Below are positions 23,385 to 32,124 of a stretch of DNA of 64,000 nucleotides, piece by piece; position 1 is the stretch's first letter; each line of letters starts with the position of its first letter. Made by a program: the position numbers and the translations under genes. Location: contig NZ_JBJGED010000015.1 of the NCBI RefSeq assembly GCF_045062745.1, positions 116,780-180,779 of the forward strand. Reading direction: 5' to 3'. The notes beneath the pieces were generated by a model, which made no database searches, was not told the DNA's origin, and saw nothing but the letters and a program-made list of their open reading frames with translations. Source of the stretch: Paenibacillus_AA sp045062745 (GTDB lineage: Bacteria > Bacillota > Bacilli > Paenibacillales > NBRC-103111).

Positions 23385-26300
23385 CTATTGCAGTCGCTCC
23401 AGCAACGCGTCGTCGAAGCGCGCCTGCGCGTTCGTCGCCCGGAACCCGAAGCCGCCGCGTGGCAGCGTCGTGTCGTAGGCGCTCAGCTCAAGCGTCCCGT
23501 TCACGTATAGCTTCAGCACCCCGCCCTCCACGGCGGCCTTCAGCGTGTAGTACGTGCCGGTGGCGACCGTGTACGCCTTCTCCGCGAGCACGGTCGGCGT
23601 CGCCGCGGCCGCAAGGCCGCTCAGGACCTTTTCGATGCGCAGCTTCGTGCCGCTGCCGCTGTTGTACAGCAGGAAGCGGTAGCCGTCATTGATGCCGAGC
23701 GAGCGGGCGACAAGTCCGGCGCTGGCCGGCGTCGCGCCCCAGGCGGCGACCTTCACTTTCGCCTGTCCGCTGTAGGCGTACAGGTCGTTCTGCTCCCGCG
23801 TTCGCACCTCCGAGTTGGCGGAGCTGAGCGAGTCGGTATACAGCTCGAAGTTGTTGATTATCCAAGGCCCGCGGTCGATCTCCCAATCGTCCCCGATGAT
23901 CTCCGTCACCTTCACGTTGTCGAAGTACGCATCTCGGCGATGCGCGTCCAGCCCGACGTACCCTTCGGTAATGTCCGAATCGGTCGCCGTCAGATAGAGC
24001 GTCCCGTCGACGTACAGCTTGAGCGTATTGCCGCTGATCGTGCCCTTCAGCTTATACGTCGTGCCGGTCGCCATCGTGAACGGTACCGTAGCGAGCACGG
24101 TAGTCGTGCCGGCGAATACCTTCTCGATCCGCAGCGACGTGGTCCCGCTCAGCGAGTAATAGCGGAACATGTACGTATTGAGCACGTCCTGGTACCGAGC
24201 CAGCAGATGCACCCCGTTCGTCCCGGTCGTGGCCGACACCGTCGTGACATCCGCCTCCACGAGCACGTCCGTCCACTTGGACGTCGTGACCGTCTTGGCG
24301 TCCACGCTGGCGTTGTTCGTCTGGCGGTACACCTTGCCCGCGCCTTGGGCCGTGACGCTCCATGTCCCGTTAAGCGGCCGCCAGCCAGTCGCCGAACCGC
24401 TCTCGAAGTCATAGAACTCGTTCGTCAGCGGAGCCACGTCGAAGCTATCCGTCAGCACCGTCGAAGCCGTGCTCGCCCCGGCCGCCGCGACGGTGATGTA
24501 GCTGCCCGCCGTCGTAAACCCGACGCCGGCCCCATTGAACGTAACGGCCGTCACCCCGGGAGCGTAGATCGTGACCGCGTACGCCAGCTTCTCGCTGCTG
24601 GACAGCTGCAGCGTCGTACCGCTATATTTCACGGCCAAGTTCTGCACCGTGCCGGTGGCCGAGAGGAGATTCGTCGCCCCGTCGGTCAACAGGCTGCCCT
24701 CGTCGATCGCGATCTGGCTCAGCGCGCCGCCGGACGTCTTTTCGATATAGGCCAGCTCGCCGTTATAGCCGTACGTTCCGAAGCTGCGGGTCGGGTGCGT
24801 CGTCTCGTGCGAGAGATAGTAGGCGGCCACATTCCCGTTGTTGCCCGAATCGAGATTGATCGTCAGCGCCGTAGCGGTGTAAGGACTGACGCCCGCCATC
24901 GCGAGGCGCGACACCGTCACGTTGTGATTCTGCCCGGCATCCTCGGGGAAAATCACCGTGTCGTAGGAAGTGCTGCCCGTCGCCGATTTCGTATAGGCCA
25001 AGTATTGAGCCGGCGAATAGGAGGCGTAAGCGTCCGAATAATACCCGTTCCGAACCGCCGCCGTGACGGTAGTCGGGTCGGCCGGCACGATCTTCACGTT
25101 CGGCTCCCCGACGAACTGCGTCGTCACCGCCTTCGTCGTCCCGTTCAGGCTGAGCGTATTCGGTCGGAAGTGCCACAGTTGCTCATACGTGTTCGCAATC
25201 GCGCTGCCCGTCATCACGTCGGACACGATCCAATAGTTCGGCTTGGCGAAAAATACTTTGCGGTTGTGATAGATCGGCGCGTAATCGCCGTGCTGGCCGT
25301 CATAGAAGTCGAAGCCGGCGTTCGTGATCCACTTGTTCAGCTTGCGGTTCACCAGGCTTTGCGGATTGTTGTTCACCTCAACCGTATTGTGGGCTTCCGT
25401 GGTGCGCCTCAGCCAGTCCCCCACTGTGTCAGGAGAATCGTAGGTGTAAACGCCCGGGTCGGCGATCAGCCGCTTGCCGTAAGCGTACATGACCAGACTC
25501 AAGTCGTCTGGGTGGTTGTGGGAAGCCCCGTAATCCGTATCCTCGTTCTCGATGAACATGTATTTGTCATTGTCGTTCCAGCCCGTCCGCATGATCGCGG
25601 AGCTGTTCGGATACACGACCGACGTATGGTCCGGCACCGTCCCGCTCGCTCGATGGGAAGCGATATACTCGAAATCCGATCGTCCGTAAATTGTCGCATA
25701 GTCGGCCAAAAGCCCATGGGGAGCGAACTCCTTTTCCGAGGAATCCCCGATCATCGGCCCTTCCTCCAGGTTCGGGAACAAGGCGTCCATGGTGAATTCC
25801 GCGCTGCGCTCGAGCAGCTCCTTGGAGTCCTTCAACACATCGGCATAGCCGTTTAGCTGCCCGAACTGCTGAATCGTATTGGCGAGCGACAGGCCATACA
25901 AATGGTAGCCCTCCGTAGGCTCGTCGTTCATGCCGTCGCCCTTCACGTTTTTGTTCATGTACTTGCTCATCGCGCCCTCGCCGCGCATCCGCCAGTTCTC
26001 CGCATCCTTGAACTCGGGGAAGTAGACGCCGGCGATATAGATCGCGCGGGCGATGCTCGCATACCAGTTGTTGCCGTTCGCCGATTCGATGTTCGCATAG
26101 GCGTAGTCGGCCATTTGCCAGATATGCTTCAGGTAAGCCGCGTTGCCGGGCGCATCGATCGAAGGACTGTTCCGGAACACCGAGTAGGCCATGTTCCAGT
26201 TGGTCAGCCGTTTCGCCAAATCCAGGATGTTCTCGGACGTGCCGTTGGCCGTATTGCCTTTGTCCGTGATAAACTCCAGGGCGAATTTCATCCAAGTGTC

Positions 26301-26831
26301 GGAGTATGAGGTCCGTTTCGGATCGCCTGGTGCAAGCGCGTTATACCCAGGGGCGAGAATGTTGTACATCAGGAAATCTTCCAAATAATTATTGAACGAG
26401 GAGTTCGACCAGGAACCGCCCGTCCATGTCTGATCCCACTGGATGCCGCCGGATCCGCTGAAGTTCTTGGTCTCTCCGAGAATCGTGAAAATGTAGTTGA
26501 CCAGATCGTCCGGACTGGATTCCAGCGGGCCTCCGGAGGGCGTCGTGCCGACCGGGAAGTAGACGGGGGCGGAGCGGCTTTGAAAATAACTCAGCAGATG
26601 GGTCTTGGCCGCTGTGTAGTTGGCAGCGGCTACGTCCGCCTTCACGGTCGCGAGACCGGGATAATCCAGATTAAGCTTGGCGAAAAAAACGTCGTCAGTC
26701 ATGTTGCTGGGGTCGGTGTAGGCACGTGCGGCTTGGGGAGGAAGGAGCATAACCGTAAGGAGTGCGACAAAGGCGAACAACAGCAGCAGCATCGGCCTGA
26801 ACGCCGACAGGCGAGGCGCGTGGTCCATCAT
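23385..26831 (-). CDS. Secreted heparinase II/III-like polysaccharide lyase with two C-terminal jelly-roll domains
   Basis: The 1148-residue protein has a signal peptide of about 35 residues (hydrophobic LLLLFAFVALLTVMLL, cleavage near ARA-YTD). An alpha-helical toroid domain follows (about 40-400). A heparinase II/III catalytic beta domain comes next, marked by YGASHNHPDDLSLVMYAYGK and RLIADPGVYTYDS. Two related jelly-roll modules occupy about 800-970 and 975-1148; each has LRIEKV, TYKLK or YTLKA, and LYVDGTLYL or LYVNGTLEL. Such lyases cleave uronic-acid polysaccharides (alginate, heparin, hyaluronan or ulvan types); the substrate is not predictable. ATG codons at 26831 and 26828 both fit the AGGG site better than the one at 26843. 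Monocistronic. Confidence 0.88.
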   Translation of the reverse strand: MMDHAPRLSAFRPMLLLLFAFVALLTVMLLPPQAARAYTDPSNMTDDVFFAKLNLDYPGLATVKADVAAANYTAAKTHLLSYFQSRSAPVYFPVGTTPSGGPLESSPDDLVNYIFTILGETKNFSGSGGIQWDQTWTGGSWSNSSFNNYLEDFLMYNILAPGYNALAPGDPKRTSYSDTWMKFALEFITDKGNTANGTSENILDLAKRLTNWNMAYSVFRNSPSIDAPGNAAYLKHIWQMADYAYANIESANGNNWYASIARAIYIAGVYFPEFKDAENWRMRGEGAMSKYMNKNVKGDGMNDEPTEGYHLYGLSLANTIQQFGQLNGYADVLKDSKELLERSAEFTMDALFPNLEEGPMIGDSSEKEFAPHGLLADYATIYGRSDFEYIASHRASGTVPDHTSVVYPNSSAIMRTGWNDNDKYMFIENEDTDYGASHNHPDDLSLVMYAYGKRLIADPGVYTYDSPDTVGDWLRRTTEAHNTVEVNNNPQSLVNRKLNKWITNAGFDFYDGQHGDYAPIYHNRKVFFAKPNYWIVSDVMTGSAIANTYEQLWHFRPNTLSLNGTTKAVTTQFVGEPNVKIVPADPTTVTAAVRNGYYSDAYASYSPAQYLAYTKSATGSTSYDTVIFPEDAGQNHNVTVSRLAMAGVSPYTATALTINLDSGNNGNVAAYYLSHETTHPTRSFGTYGYNGELAYIEKTSGGALSQIAIDEGSLLTDGATNLLSATGTVQNLAVKYSGTTLQLSSSEKLAYAVTIYAPGVTAVTFNGAGVGFTTAGSYITVAAAGASTASTVLTDSFDVAPLTNEFYDFESGSATGWRPLNGTWSVTAQGAGKVYRQTNNASVDAKTVTTSKWTDVLVEADVTTVSATTGTNGVHLLARYQDVLNTYMFRYYSLSGTTSLRIEKVFAGTTTVLATVPFTMATGTTYKLKGTISGNTLKLYVDGTLYLTATDSDITEGYVGLDAHRRDAYFDNVKVTEIIGDDWEIDRGPWIINNFELYTDSLSSANSEVRTREQNDLYAYSGQAKVKVAAWGATPASAGLVARSLGINDGYRFLLYNSGSGTKLRIEKVLSGLAAAATPTVLAEKAYTVATGTYYTLKAAVEGGVLKLYVNGTLELSAYDTTLPRGGFGFRATNAQARFDDALLERLQ

Positions 26832-26844
26832 GGGATCCCTCATT

Positions 26845-27099
26845 TCGCGTCAGATTGGGTGCAACTGGACGGCGAGCATGATCTGGGATGTCGACTAAGA
26901 AGCTTAGCAAACCGATAGGGTTGGGCTACCACCTCCTTTTGCTTTCATTCTATCACATCCATTTATTTCAAAATACCTATCATATACATGTATATAAATA
27001 AACTATTTCTATCACACATAAATATTTTAACAATTATCATTTATCAGCGCTTCCGAGTATACTGAAAGAAACTCATGCCATTCTCAGGAGGTCGAGCTT
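26845..27099. other. AT-rich divergent intergenic region
   Basis: The 255 bp between the heparinase-like gene and the citrate synthase gene are far richer in A and T than the surroundings, particularly 26935-27060. They should hold both divergent promoters. A TATACT-like element at 27056-27061 sits about 40 nt before the citrate synthase start, but I could not fix a good -35 for either direction. Confidence 0.5.
26931..26940 (-). promoter_or_regulatory. SD-like AAAAGGAGGT in the heparinase-gene leader, about 100 nt before the start
   Basis: On the minus strand a very strong ribosome-site-like sequence lies about 100 nt upstream of the start, with no convincing ORF behind it. In B. subtilis and B. 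thuringiensis such stranded SD sequences near the 5' end of a transcript can protect it from 5'-3' decay (as in cry3A). The same role here is inference. Confidence 0.35.
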
Positions 27100-28185
27100 A
27101 TGCTAGCCAGAGGTTTGGAAGGAATCGTCGCCGCCGAAACGTCGATCAGTCTCGTCGACGGCGCCCAAGGCCGTCTCATATTCCGCGGGCATCGCGCCCA
27201 GGACTTGGCCGTCCGTCGCACCTTCGAGGAGGTCGCGCATCTGCTCTGGTACGGAACGCTGCCGGGTGCCGACACGCTTGCGGCGTTCACCGGCAGCATG
27301 AAGGAAGCGCGCACGCTGCCGGCGTCCGTCCGGCTCGTTCTCGACGCCCTGCCGGCCGATGCTCCGATGATGAGCGTGCTGCGCACCGCCGTCTCGGCGA
27401 TCGGCGATGCCCGCTACGCTTGGCCGCCTACCGCCGAGCAGGCGCTCGAGCTGACGGCCGTGCTGCCGTCCATCATCGCCTACCGGTTCCGCCGGCTGCA
27501 GGGAGCACCCTTCGTCGAGCCGCATCCCGAGCTGCGTCATGCCGCCAACTACTTGTACATGCTGTCGGGCGAGGTACCGTCTGAAGCGCACGTGCAAGCG
27601 CTCGAAGCGTACTTGATCCTAACGATGGAGCATGGCCTGAACGCCTCCACGTTCGCCTGCCGGGTCGTCAGCTCGACGGAGTCCGACCTCGTGTCCGCCG
27701 TAACGGCCGGTATCGGTGCAATGAAGGGGCCGCTGCATGGCGGAGCCCCCTCCGAGGTCATCGCTATGCTGGAGGAGATCGGCGCGAGGGAGAACGCCGA
27801 ACCGTGGATCCGCGGCAAGCTCGAGCAGCGCGAGAAGCTGATGGGCTTCGGCCATCGCGTCTACAAGACGATGGATCCCCGGGCCGAGGCGCTGCGGGAA
27901 GTGACTGCGCGGCTGAACGCAGAAGACCCTTGGTTCGACTTCGCCCTGCACGTCGAGGAGACGGCCATCCGGCTGCTGGCGGAGTATAAGCCGGGGCGCA
28001 AGCTGTACACCAATGTGGAGTTTTTCGCCTCGGCGGTGCTGAAGGCGGTACGGCTCGATCCCTCGTTGTTCACGGCCACATTCACAGCGAGCCGGATCGT
28101 CGGCTGGACCGCCCACGTGCTGGAGCAGGCGGCGGACAACCGGATCTATCGGCCGCAATCCGTCTATACCGGTGACCTGCCGTAA
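27100..28185 (+). CDS. Citrate synthase (CitA-like)
   Basis: The 361-residue enzyme condenses acetyl-CoA with oxaloacetate, or may act on propionyl-CoA as a 2-methylcitrate synthase. Two catalytic histidines are visible in EHGLNASTF and GFGHRVYK, and the CoA and oxaloacetate segment in GPLHGGAPSEV. The position usually occupied by the catalytic Asp (NVD) reads NVE (YTNVEFFASAVL), a conservative change. A good AGGAGG site precedes the ATG. It stands alone, divergent from the heparinase-like gene, with no icd, mdh or prp genes nearby. It may therefore be a secondary citrate synthase rather than the main Krebs-cycle enzyme. Confidence 0.93.
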   Translation: MLARGLEGIVAAETSISLVDGAQGRLIFRGHRAQDLAVRRTFEEVAHLLWYGTLPGADTLAAFTGSMKEARTLPASVRLVLDALPADAPMMSVLRTAVSAIGDARYAWPPTAEQALELTAVLPSIIAYRFRRLQGAPFVEPHPELRHAANYLYMLSGEVPSEAHVQALEAYLILTMEHGLNASTFACRVVSSTESDLVSAVTAGIGAMKGPLHGGAPSEVIAMLEEIGARENAEPWIRGKLEQREKLMGFGHRVYKTMDPRAEALREVTARLNAEDPWFDFALHVEETAIRLLAEYKPGRKLYTNVEFFASAVLKAVRLDPSLFTATFTASRIVGWTAHVLEQAADNRIYRPQSVYTGDLP

Positions 28186-28266
28186 GGCTTGTCACTGGTT
28201 GCCTCACCATTTTCCCGACAAATGGTTGCCTGTCTAGTTCGCCTTGTACATCCGTCTATACGCCCG

Positions 28267-28290
28267 GTATATGTGGGACATAGCATATAC
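28267..28290. repeat. Inverted repeat upstream of the P-domain gene
   Basis: GTATATG (28267-28273) and CATATAC (28284-28290) form a perfect inverted pair around 10 bp, 25 bp before the ATG at 28315. It could be an operator in the promoter or leader of this gene. Confidence 0.4.
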
Positions 28291-28314
28291 AAGTTCAAAG
28301 GGAGGCATAGACGG

Positions 28315-29124
28315 ATGAACGATGTGGAGTCCTTAGACGAGCTTGATCAGAAAAAGCGCCGTCGGCACAAGCGGATTGTGAAATGTCGACCGCGCAAAAA
28401 GAAAAGGCATTGCGTGCTCAAATCCAAAAAGAAGCGTAAAAAGATTATTGTGAGAACGATCATTAACAACCCTCCGCCGGACGTTACGAACATCGCGCCA
28501 TCTCCGGTGACCGTCAACCCGACTGTAAACGTCGATTCGACTTTGACCGTGGCCCCTTTTCGCCGATTGTGCAACCGGGCCCATATCGGGACGTTCGCGA
28601 ATCCGAACAGCATCGACATCGCCGATCCGAGTACGGACCCGAGGGCCGTTCCGTATCCGTCGACCATTACGGTCACCGGATTAGAAGGCTTTATTACGAA
28701 GGTCACGGTCAACCTGCTTGATCTCTCCGGCAATAATTTCGATGCGAGGGAGATTCTCCTCGCCGGACCGGACGGAATTACGAATACGCTCCTCACCTCG
28801 GATGCAGGCGGCATGCTTGGCTTTGCCCACGTCTTCTTGACGTTCGACGACTCGGCAGCCGGTCCGATACCGGATGACGGCCCGCTCGTCTCCGGTACGT
28901 ATCAGCCGACCAATTACGAAGAGATCGAGAATCTCAACTCGCCGGCGCCTCCGACATCGCCAGTCGTTGCGCTTAGCAATTTTAACGGGCTCGCCCCGAA
29001 TGGAGTTTGGAGTCTATACGTCACCTCGGATTCTCCGATTGGAGGAGCGTTCGTCATCGCGGAAGGCTGGACGATTACGATCACGACGACCGAGCCCGAG
29101 GACTGTACGTTTACCCCGTTATAG
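28315..29124 (+). CDS. P-domain-like (proprotein-convertase type jelly roll) protein with very basic N terminus
   Basis: The start at 28315 follows GGGAGGCATAGACGG; an upstream in-frame extension is rejected. The first ~50 of 269 residues are Lys/Arg-rich (KKRRRHKRIVKCRPRKKK, two Cys). A short Pro/Asn/Thr linker (PPPDVTNIAPSPVTVNPTVN) follows. The rest (about 90-265) resembles the P/Homo B jelly-roll domain of convertase-type subtilases: ITVTGLEGFITKVTVNLLDL, then HVFLTFDD, SNFNGLAPNGVWSLYV and GWTITITT. No protease domain or signal peptide is present. The polycationic region could bind nucleic acid or anionic polymers; a role on the spore surface is speculative. An inverted repeat lies upstream and a terminator 54 bp downstream. 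Confidence 0.75.
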   Translation: MNDVESLDELDQKKRRRHKRIVKCRPRKKKRHCVLKSKKKRKKIIVRTIINNPPPDVTNIAPSPVTVNPTVNVDSTLTVAPFRRLCNRAHIGTFANPNSIDIADPSTDPRAVPYPSTITVTGLEGFITKVTVNLLDLSGNNFDAREILLAGPDGITNTLLTSDAGGMLGFAHVFLTFDDSAAGPIPDDGPLVSGTYQPTNYEEIENLNSPAPPTSPVVALSNFNGLAPNGVWSLYVTSDSPIGGAFVIAEGWTITITTTEPEDCTFTPL

Positions 29125-29331
29125 TCCGCTTGAACGTTTGCCATTTCCGAACCAGTTCGCGATTATGGTTAAGAGAGACGGTCTTCCGGGACCGTTTTTT
29201 CTATGCTCCTCCCGCTCCTCCCGCTCCTCCAAGCTTACAGCTGCGCATTTCCAATAGTTCCGGGTAACTTCCTTGAGCTCTCTTTTCCGCTGCTCCGCCT
29301 GTTGTTCTACCAAGTAATATTCGTCCAGCAT
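29119..29331 (-). CDS. Small charged hypothetical protein (70 aa)
   Basis: An ATG at 29329-29331 lies 6 nt after GGAGGG on the minus strand. The product starts MLDEYYLVEQQAEQRKREL, continues as a highly charged helix containing EEREEREEH, and ends NWFGNGKRSSGL. It looks like a short soluble coiled helix with no recognised family. A caution is that the plus-strand terminator at 29178-29200 lies inside this frame and that the last codons overlap the end of the P-domain gene. The true protein may be shorter, or the C-terminal part may be accidental. Confidence 0.45.
   Translation of the reverse strand: MLDEYYLVEQQAEQRKRELKEVTRNYWKCAAVSLEEREEREEHRKNGPGRPSLLTIIANWFGNGKRSSGL
29178..29200 (+). terminator. 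Terminator of the P-domain gene
   Basis: ACGGTC (29178-29183) pairs with GACCGT (29190-29195) around a 6-nt loop, followed directly by TTTTTT. Confidence 0.75.
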
Positions 29332-29488
29332 GTCGCTCCCTCCATCCATCCCTTATGGGTCTCTTTTGTGTTTTCTCTTGGTGCTATTTTTACATGTTCA
29401 AAAGATGATAAAAAGAGTATAATGAGCGAAAATAATTTCCCCTTTTTTTCATTGTCAAGCTGGCCTAGCGGAGGAGGAAAGGAAGTTT

Positions 29489-31303
29489 ATGCAACTGTCC
29501 TTGCAATATTTGCAGGTTCGCCGCGCATATGCATCTCAACCGGAGCAATCGCCATTTCCGATCGGCCTGGACGAGCTGGCCCGCATCTGGTATTGCTCGC
29601 CTCGCAATGTGAAGATCGTGCTCAAGAAGCTGCTAGCCGTAGGCTGGATCGCCTGGACTCCCGGGATCGGCCGCGGGAACTTGTCGATGCTGACTTTCTT
29701 GATGCCGCACGAGCAGGTGCTCGTGGAGCTGGCCCAGAAGCTGGCTGACAAAGGCCAGCTCTCGGAAGGGCTCGAGCTGATCCGCGAATACGGGGACGGG
29801 ACGTCGGCCCGGGATCGGTTCATGGAGTGGCTGACGGGGTATTTCGGGTATCAGACGGAGCCCGAGTCCTCTTCCCAGAGCTGCGTGGAGGTGCTGCGGC
29901 TTCCGATCCCGCACGCCCTGTATCGGCTGGATCCGATCTCGACGTTCTTCGCTACTGACGTAAACGTAATCCGGCAGCTATTCGATACGCTCGTGCGGTA
30001 TGATCGGGCCACGGGTACGGTCGTACCTCATCTGGCCCACAGCTGGGAGAGCGAAGCCGGCGAACGGCGCTGGATTTTCCGGCTGCGCAAGGGGGTGCTG
30101 TTCCATCATGGGCGCGAGCTGACCGCGGAGGATGTCGCGTATACGTTCCGCCGATTGATGGACCCGGATCCGGGGACGGAGTCCGCCTACCGCTGGCTGT
30201 TCCGGGAGCTGGTGTCGGTGCACGCACGGAACGCGACGACCGTCGAGTTCGAGCTCTGCGGACCTCATTACTTGTTCCCGCGCTTCCTGTGCAGCCACGC
30301 GGCCTCGATCGTCCCTCAGGACGTCTGCCAGCAGAAGGGAGCGGCCTTCGCCAGGCATCCGGTCGGGACCGGGCCGTTCCAGCTGATCGCCAATGTGCCT
30401 TCGTTTTGTACGCTGGAGGCGTTCCCTTCTTATTTTCAAGGGAGGGCTTATCTGGATCGGGTGGAGATGATCATCATGCCGGAGGATTGCCTCACCGCCT
30501 GGACCGAGTCGCCCTGGGACAAAATCGCCTTCCACCACGCCCGACTCGAACCGGCTGCCACCCAGCGTCCCAGCTGGTCGGCGGCGGAGGAGCTGTTCCC
30601 GGGCTGCTGCGTGATGACGTTCAATCTGAGCCGGGCGGGCGGACCTCAGCATAGCTTTGCGTTCCGGCATGCGCTGCACTATCTGACCGACCGGGGGAAA
30701 ATGATCCGCGACTTGGGTGAAACCCGGGTGTACTGCGCCCACTCCTATGTTCCCGGCGACTTCCTGTCGGCCGACGACTACGCCTTCAACCCCGAGCTCG
30801 GGCTACGCCTGCTGAAGGACTCGGGGTATCGGGGCGAACCGTTCGTGCTGGCGACGACTGCGGGGCATGCGGAAGACGCCGCTTGGCTGCAGCAGCAGTA
30901 TGCGCGGTTCGGCGTTCAGCTCCAGGTGGTGATCCAATCCCGGGAGGAGATGGTCGACGCGCAAGCGATTCGCCAGGCGGACGGCTACCTGTTCAGTCTC
31001 GTCATCGAGGACGAGGGGCCGTTCCAGAACTATCGTTCGGACCTGAGCTACATCCGCGCGCATATGGCGCCCGACTCGCTCCAGACGTGCGACCGGATGC
31101 TCGCGACACTGCTGGCCGAGCCCGACCCACAAGCACGCGTGGGCCTGCTGCAGCTGCTGGAGGGAATGCAGAACGAGAACCGCTCGCTGCTGTTCCTGGT
31201 GCATACGAAGCAGATCGCCTCGCTGCACCCTTCGGTGAAAGGGTTCCGCCTGAACCCGCTCGGGTGGGTTGACTTTAAGGACATTTGGTTTTTGCCCGAG
31301 TAG
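29489..31303 (+). CDS. SgrR-type transcriptional regulator with solute-binding domain
   Basis: The 604-residue protein has an N-terminal winged helix (about 1-110, with LDELARIWYCSPRNVKIVLKKL read in pieces as LARIWYCSPRN and VKIVLKKL). A family 5 extracellular solute-binding-like domain follows (about 160-480), shown by LRLPIPHALYRLDPI, RQLFDTLVRYD and LRKGVLFHHGRELTAEDV. This is the SgrR arrangement: a cytoplasmic DNA-binding protein that senses a small molecule through a captured binding-protein domain. There is no signal peptide. E. coli SgrR controls the sRNA SgrS under sugar-phosphate stress; here the target is unknown. Bacilli often pair such genes with MFS exporters, but none is adjacent. 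Confidence 0.88.
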   Translation: MQLSLQYLQVRRAYASQPEQSPFPIGLDELARIWYCSPRNVKIVLKKLLAVGWIAWTPGIGRGNLSMLTFLMPHEQVLVELAQKLADKGQLSEGLELIREYGDGTSARDRFMEWLTGYFGYQTEPESSSQSCVEVLRLPIPHALYRLDPISTFFATDVNVIRQLFDTLVRYDRATGTVVPHLAHSWESEAGERRWIFRLRKGVLFHHGRELTAEDVAYTFRRLMDPDPGTESAYRWLFRELVSVHARNATTVEFELCGPHYLFPRFLCSHAASIVPQDVCQQKGAAFARHPVGTGPFQLIANVPSFCTLEAFPSYFQGRAYLDRVEMIIMPEDCLTAWTESPWDKIAFHHARLEPAATQRPSWSAAEELFPGCCVMTFNLSRAGGPQHSFAFRHALHYLTDRGKMIRDLGETRVYCAHSYVPGDFLSADDYAFNPELGLRLLKDSGYRGEPFVLATTAGHAEDAAWLQQQYARFGVQLQVVIQSREEMVDAQAIRQADGYLFSLVIEDEGPFQNYRSDLSYIRAHMAPDSLQTCDRMLATLLAEPDPQARVGLLQLLEGMQNENRSLLFLVHTKQIASLHPSVKGFRLNPLGWVDFKDIWFLPE

Positions 31304-31332
31304 GCTGGGGGCTGGGTAGCTGGAATGCCGGG

Positions 31333-31480
31333 GCGCAGGAGTAGAGTAATTTGTGGGGGGTGCGGTTGTTTGCAGGAGTGTAGGAGCGGAGGTGTGTGGG
31401 GGGTGCGGGGTACGGAGTGCAGGAGTGTAGGATGTGGGGGGTTGCGAGGTACGGGAGTTGCATGGTGCGTGGATACGAAG
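31333..31480. repeat. Degenerate G-rich direct repeats
   Basis: GCAGGAGTGTAGGA occurs at 31372-31385 and 31419-31432 (47-bp period), with a related GCAGGAGTAGAG at 31335. G-runs (GGGGGGTGCGG and GGGGGGTTGCGAGG) lie between copies. The plus strand is strongly G over C. Confidence 0.6.
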
Positions 31481-31596
31481 ATTAAACTCTGTTGATCGAA
31501 TCGGTGTGAATGCTGTTGCCTAGGTTGAGGATTGAAGTGCTTGGACCTAGTTACTAGAATGCGAGCTTGCTACAGGTTGCCGAGTGCTGGGTCGCA

Positions 31597-31776
31597 GGTT
31601 GCGGGGGTGGATGGTGTTGCCGGGGTTTATCGGTCGCATGGAAGCTCAGGTTGATGTTCATGCGTACGTTGTCTGTGTTGCCGAATTTAGGGGTGTACAG
31701 GTTACGGGGATGGATGGAAATGCTAGGGTATATCGGTCGTAAAGGATAGCTTAGGTCGATATTCATACGGAGGTTG
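31597..31776. repeat. Diverged direct repeat of about 76 bp
   Basis: The segments 31597-31671 and 31700-31776 share an ordered series of blocks: GGTTRCGGGGRTGGATGG, then TATCGGTCG, then AGCTYAGGT, then GATRTTCATRCG. They appear to be two old copies with a period of about 103 bp. Confidence 0.6.
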
Positions 31777-31846
31777 GAGAATAGAATCAGTCGGATCGAT
31801 TTGCCGGAGAATCGCTCAGGTGGATGTGATTGCGATTGCGCTTAAT

Positions 31847-32121
31847 CCTTTCCAGTAACACGACTAATTCGGCTTAATCCCGTCCACCGCCCAAGATCCC
31901 GTCCAGAAACACGACTATTTCGGCTTTATCCCGTCCACCGCTCCGGATCCCGTCCAGAAACACGACTATTTCGGCTTTATCCCGTCCACCGCCCCGGGTC
32001 CCGCCCAGTAACACGACTATTTCGGCTTTATCCCGTCCACCGCCCCGGATCCCGTCCAGTAACGCGACTATTTCGGCTTAATCCCGTCCACCGCCCCGGA
32101 TCCTTTCCAGTAACCGACGCC
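31847..32121. repeat. Five tandem 51-bp repeats plus a partial sixth
   Basis: Units start at 31847, 31898, 31949, 32000 and 32051, with a partial copy from 32102. Each has CCAGWAACACGACTA, then TTCGGCTTWATCCCGTCC, then ACCGCCCCGGAT, and differs from its neighbours at only a few positions. CCCGTCCA occurs twice per unit. The unit length (51 bp) is a multiple of three, but no plausible gene reads through it. Confidence 0.9.
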
Positions 32122-32124
32122 TCC

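Noticed and set aside
23940..25856. Long open frame of 638 codons antisense to the heparinase-like gene
   Set aside because: It has no ribosome site, is Arg/Val-rich and matches no protein pattern, while the minus strand has full domain evidence. Long antisense frames are common at this G+C.
28189..28314. Upstream extension of the P-domain protein
   Set aside because: The extension lies between two clear genes, has no ribosome site and would remove the natural start after GGGAGG.
31847..32101. Possible CRISPR array at the 51-bp repeats
   Set aside because: The whole 51-bp unit repeats, so no unique spacers exist, and no cas genes are in the window.
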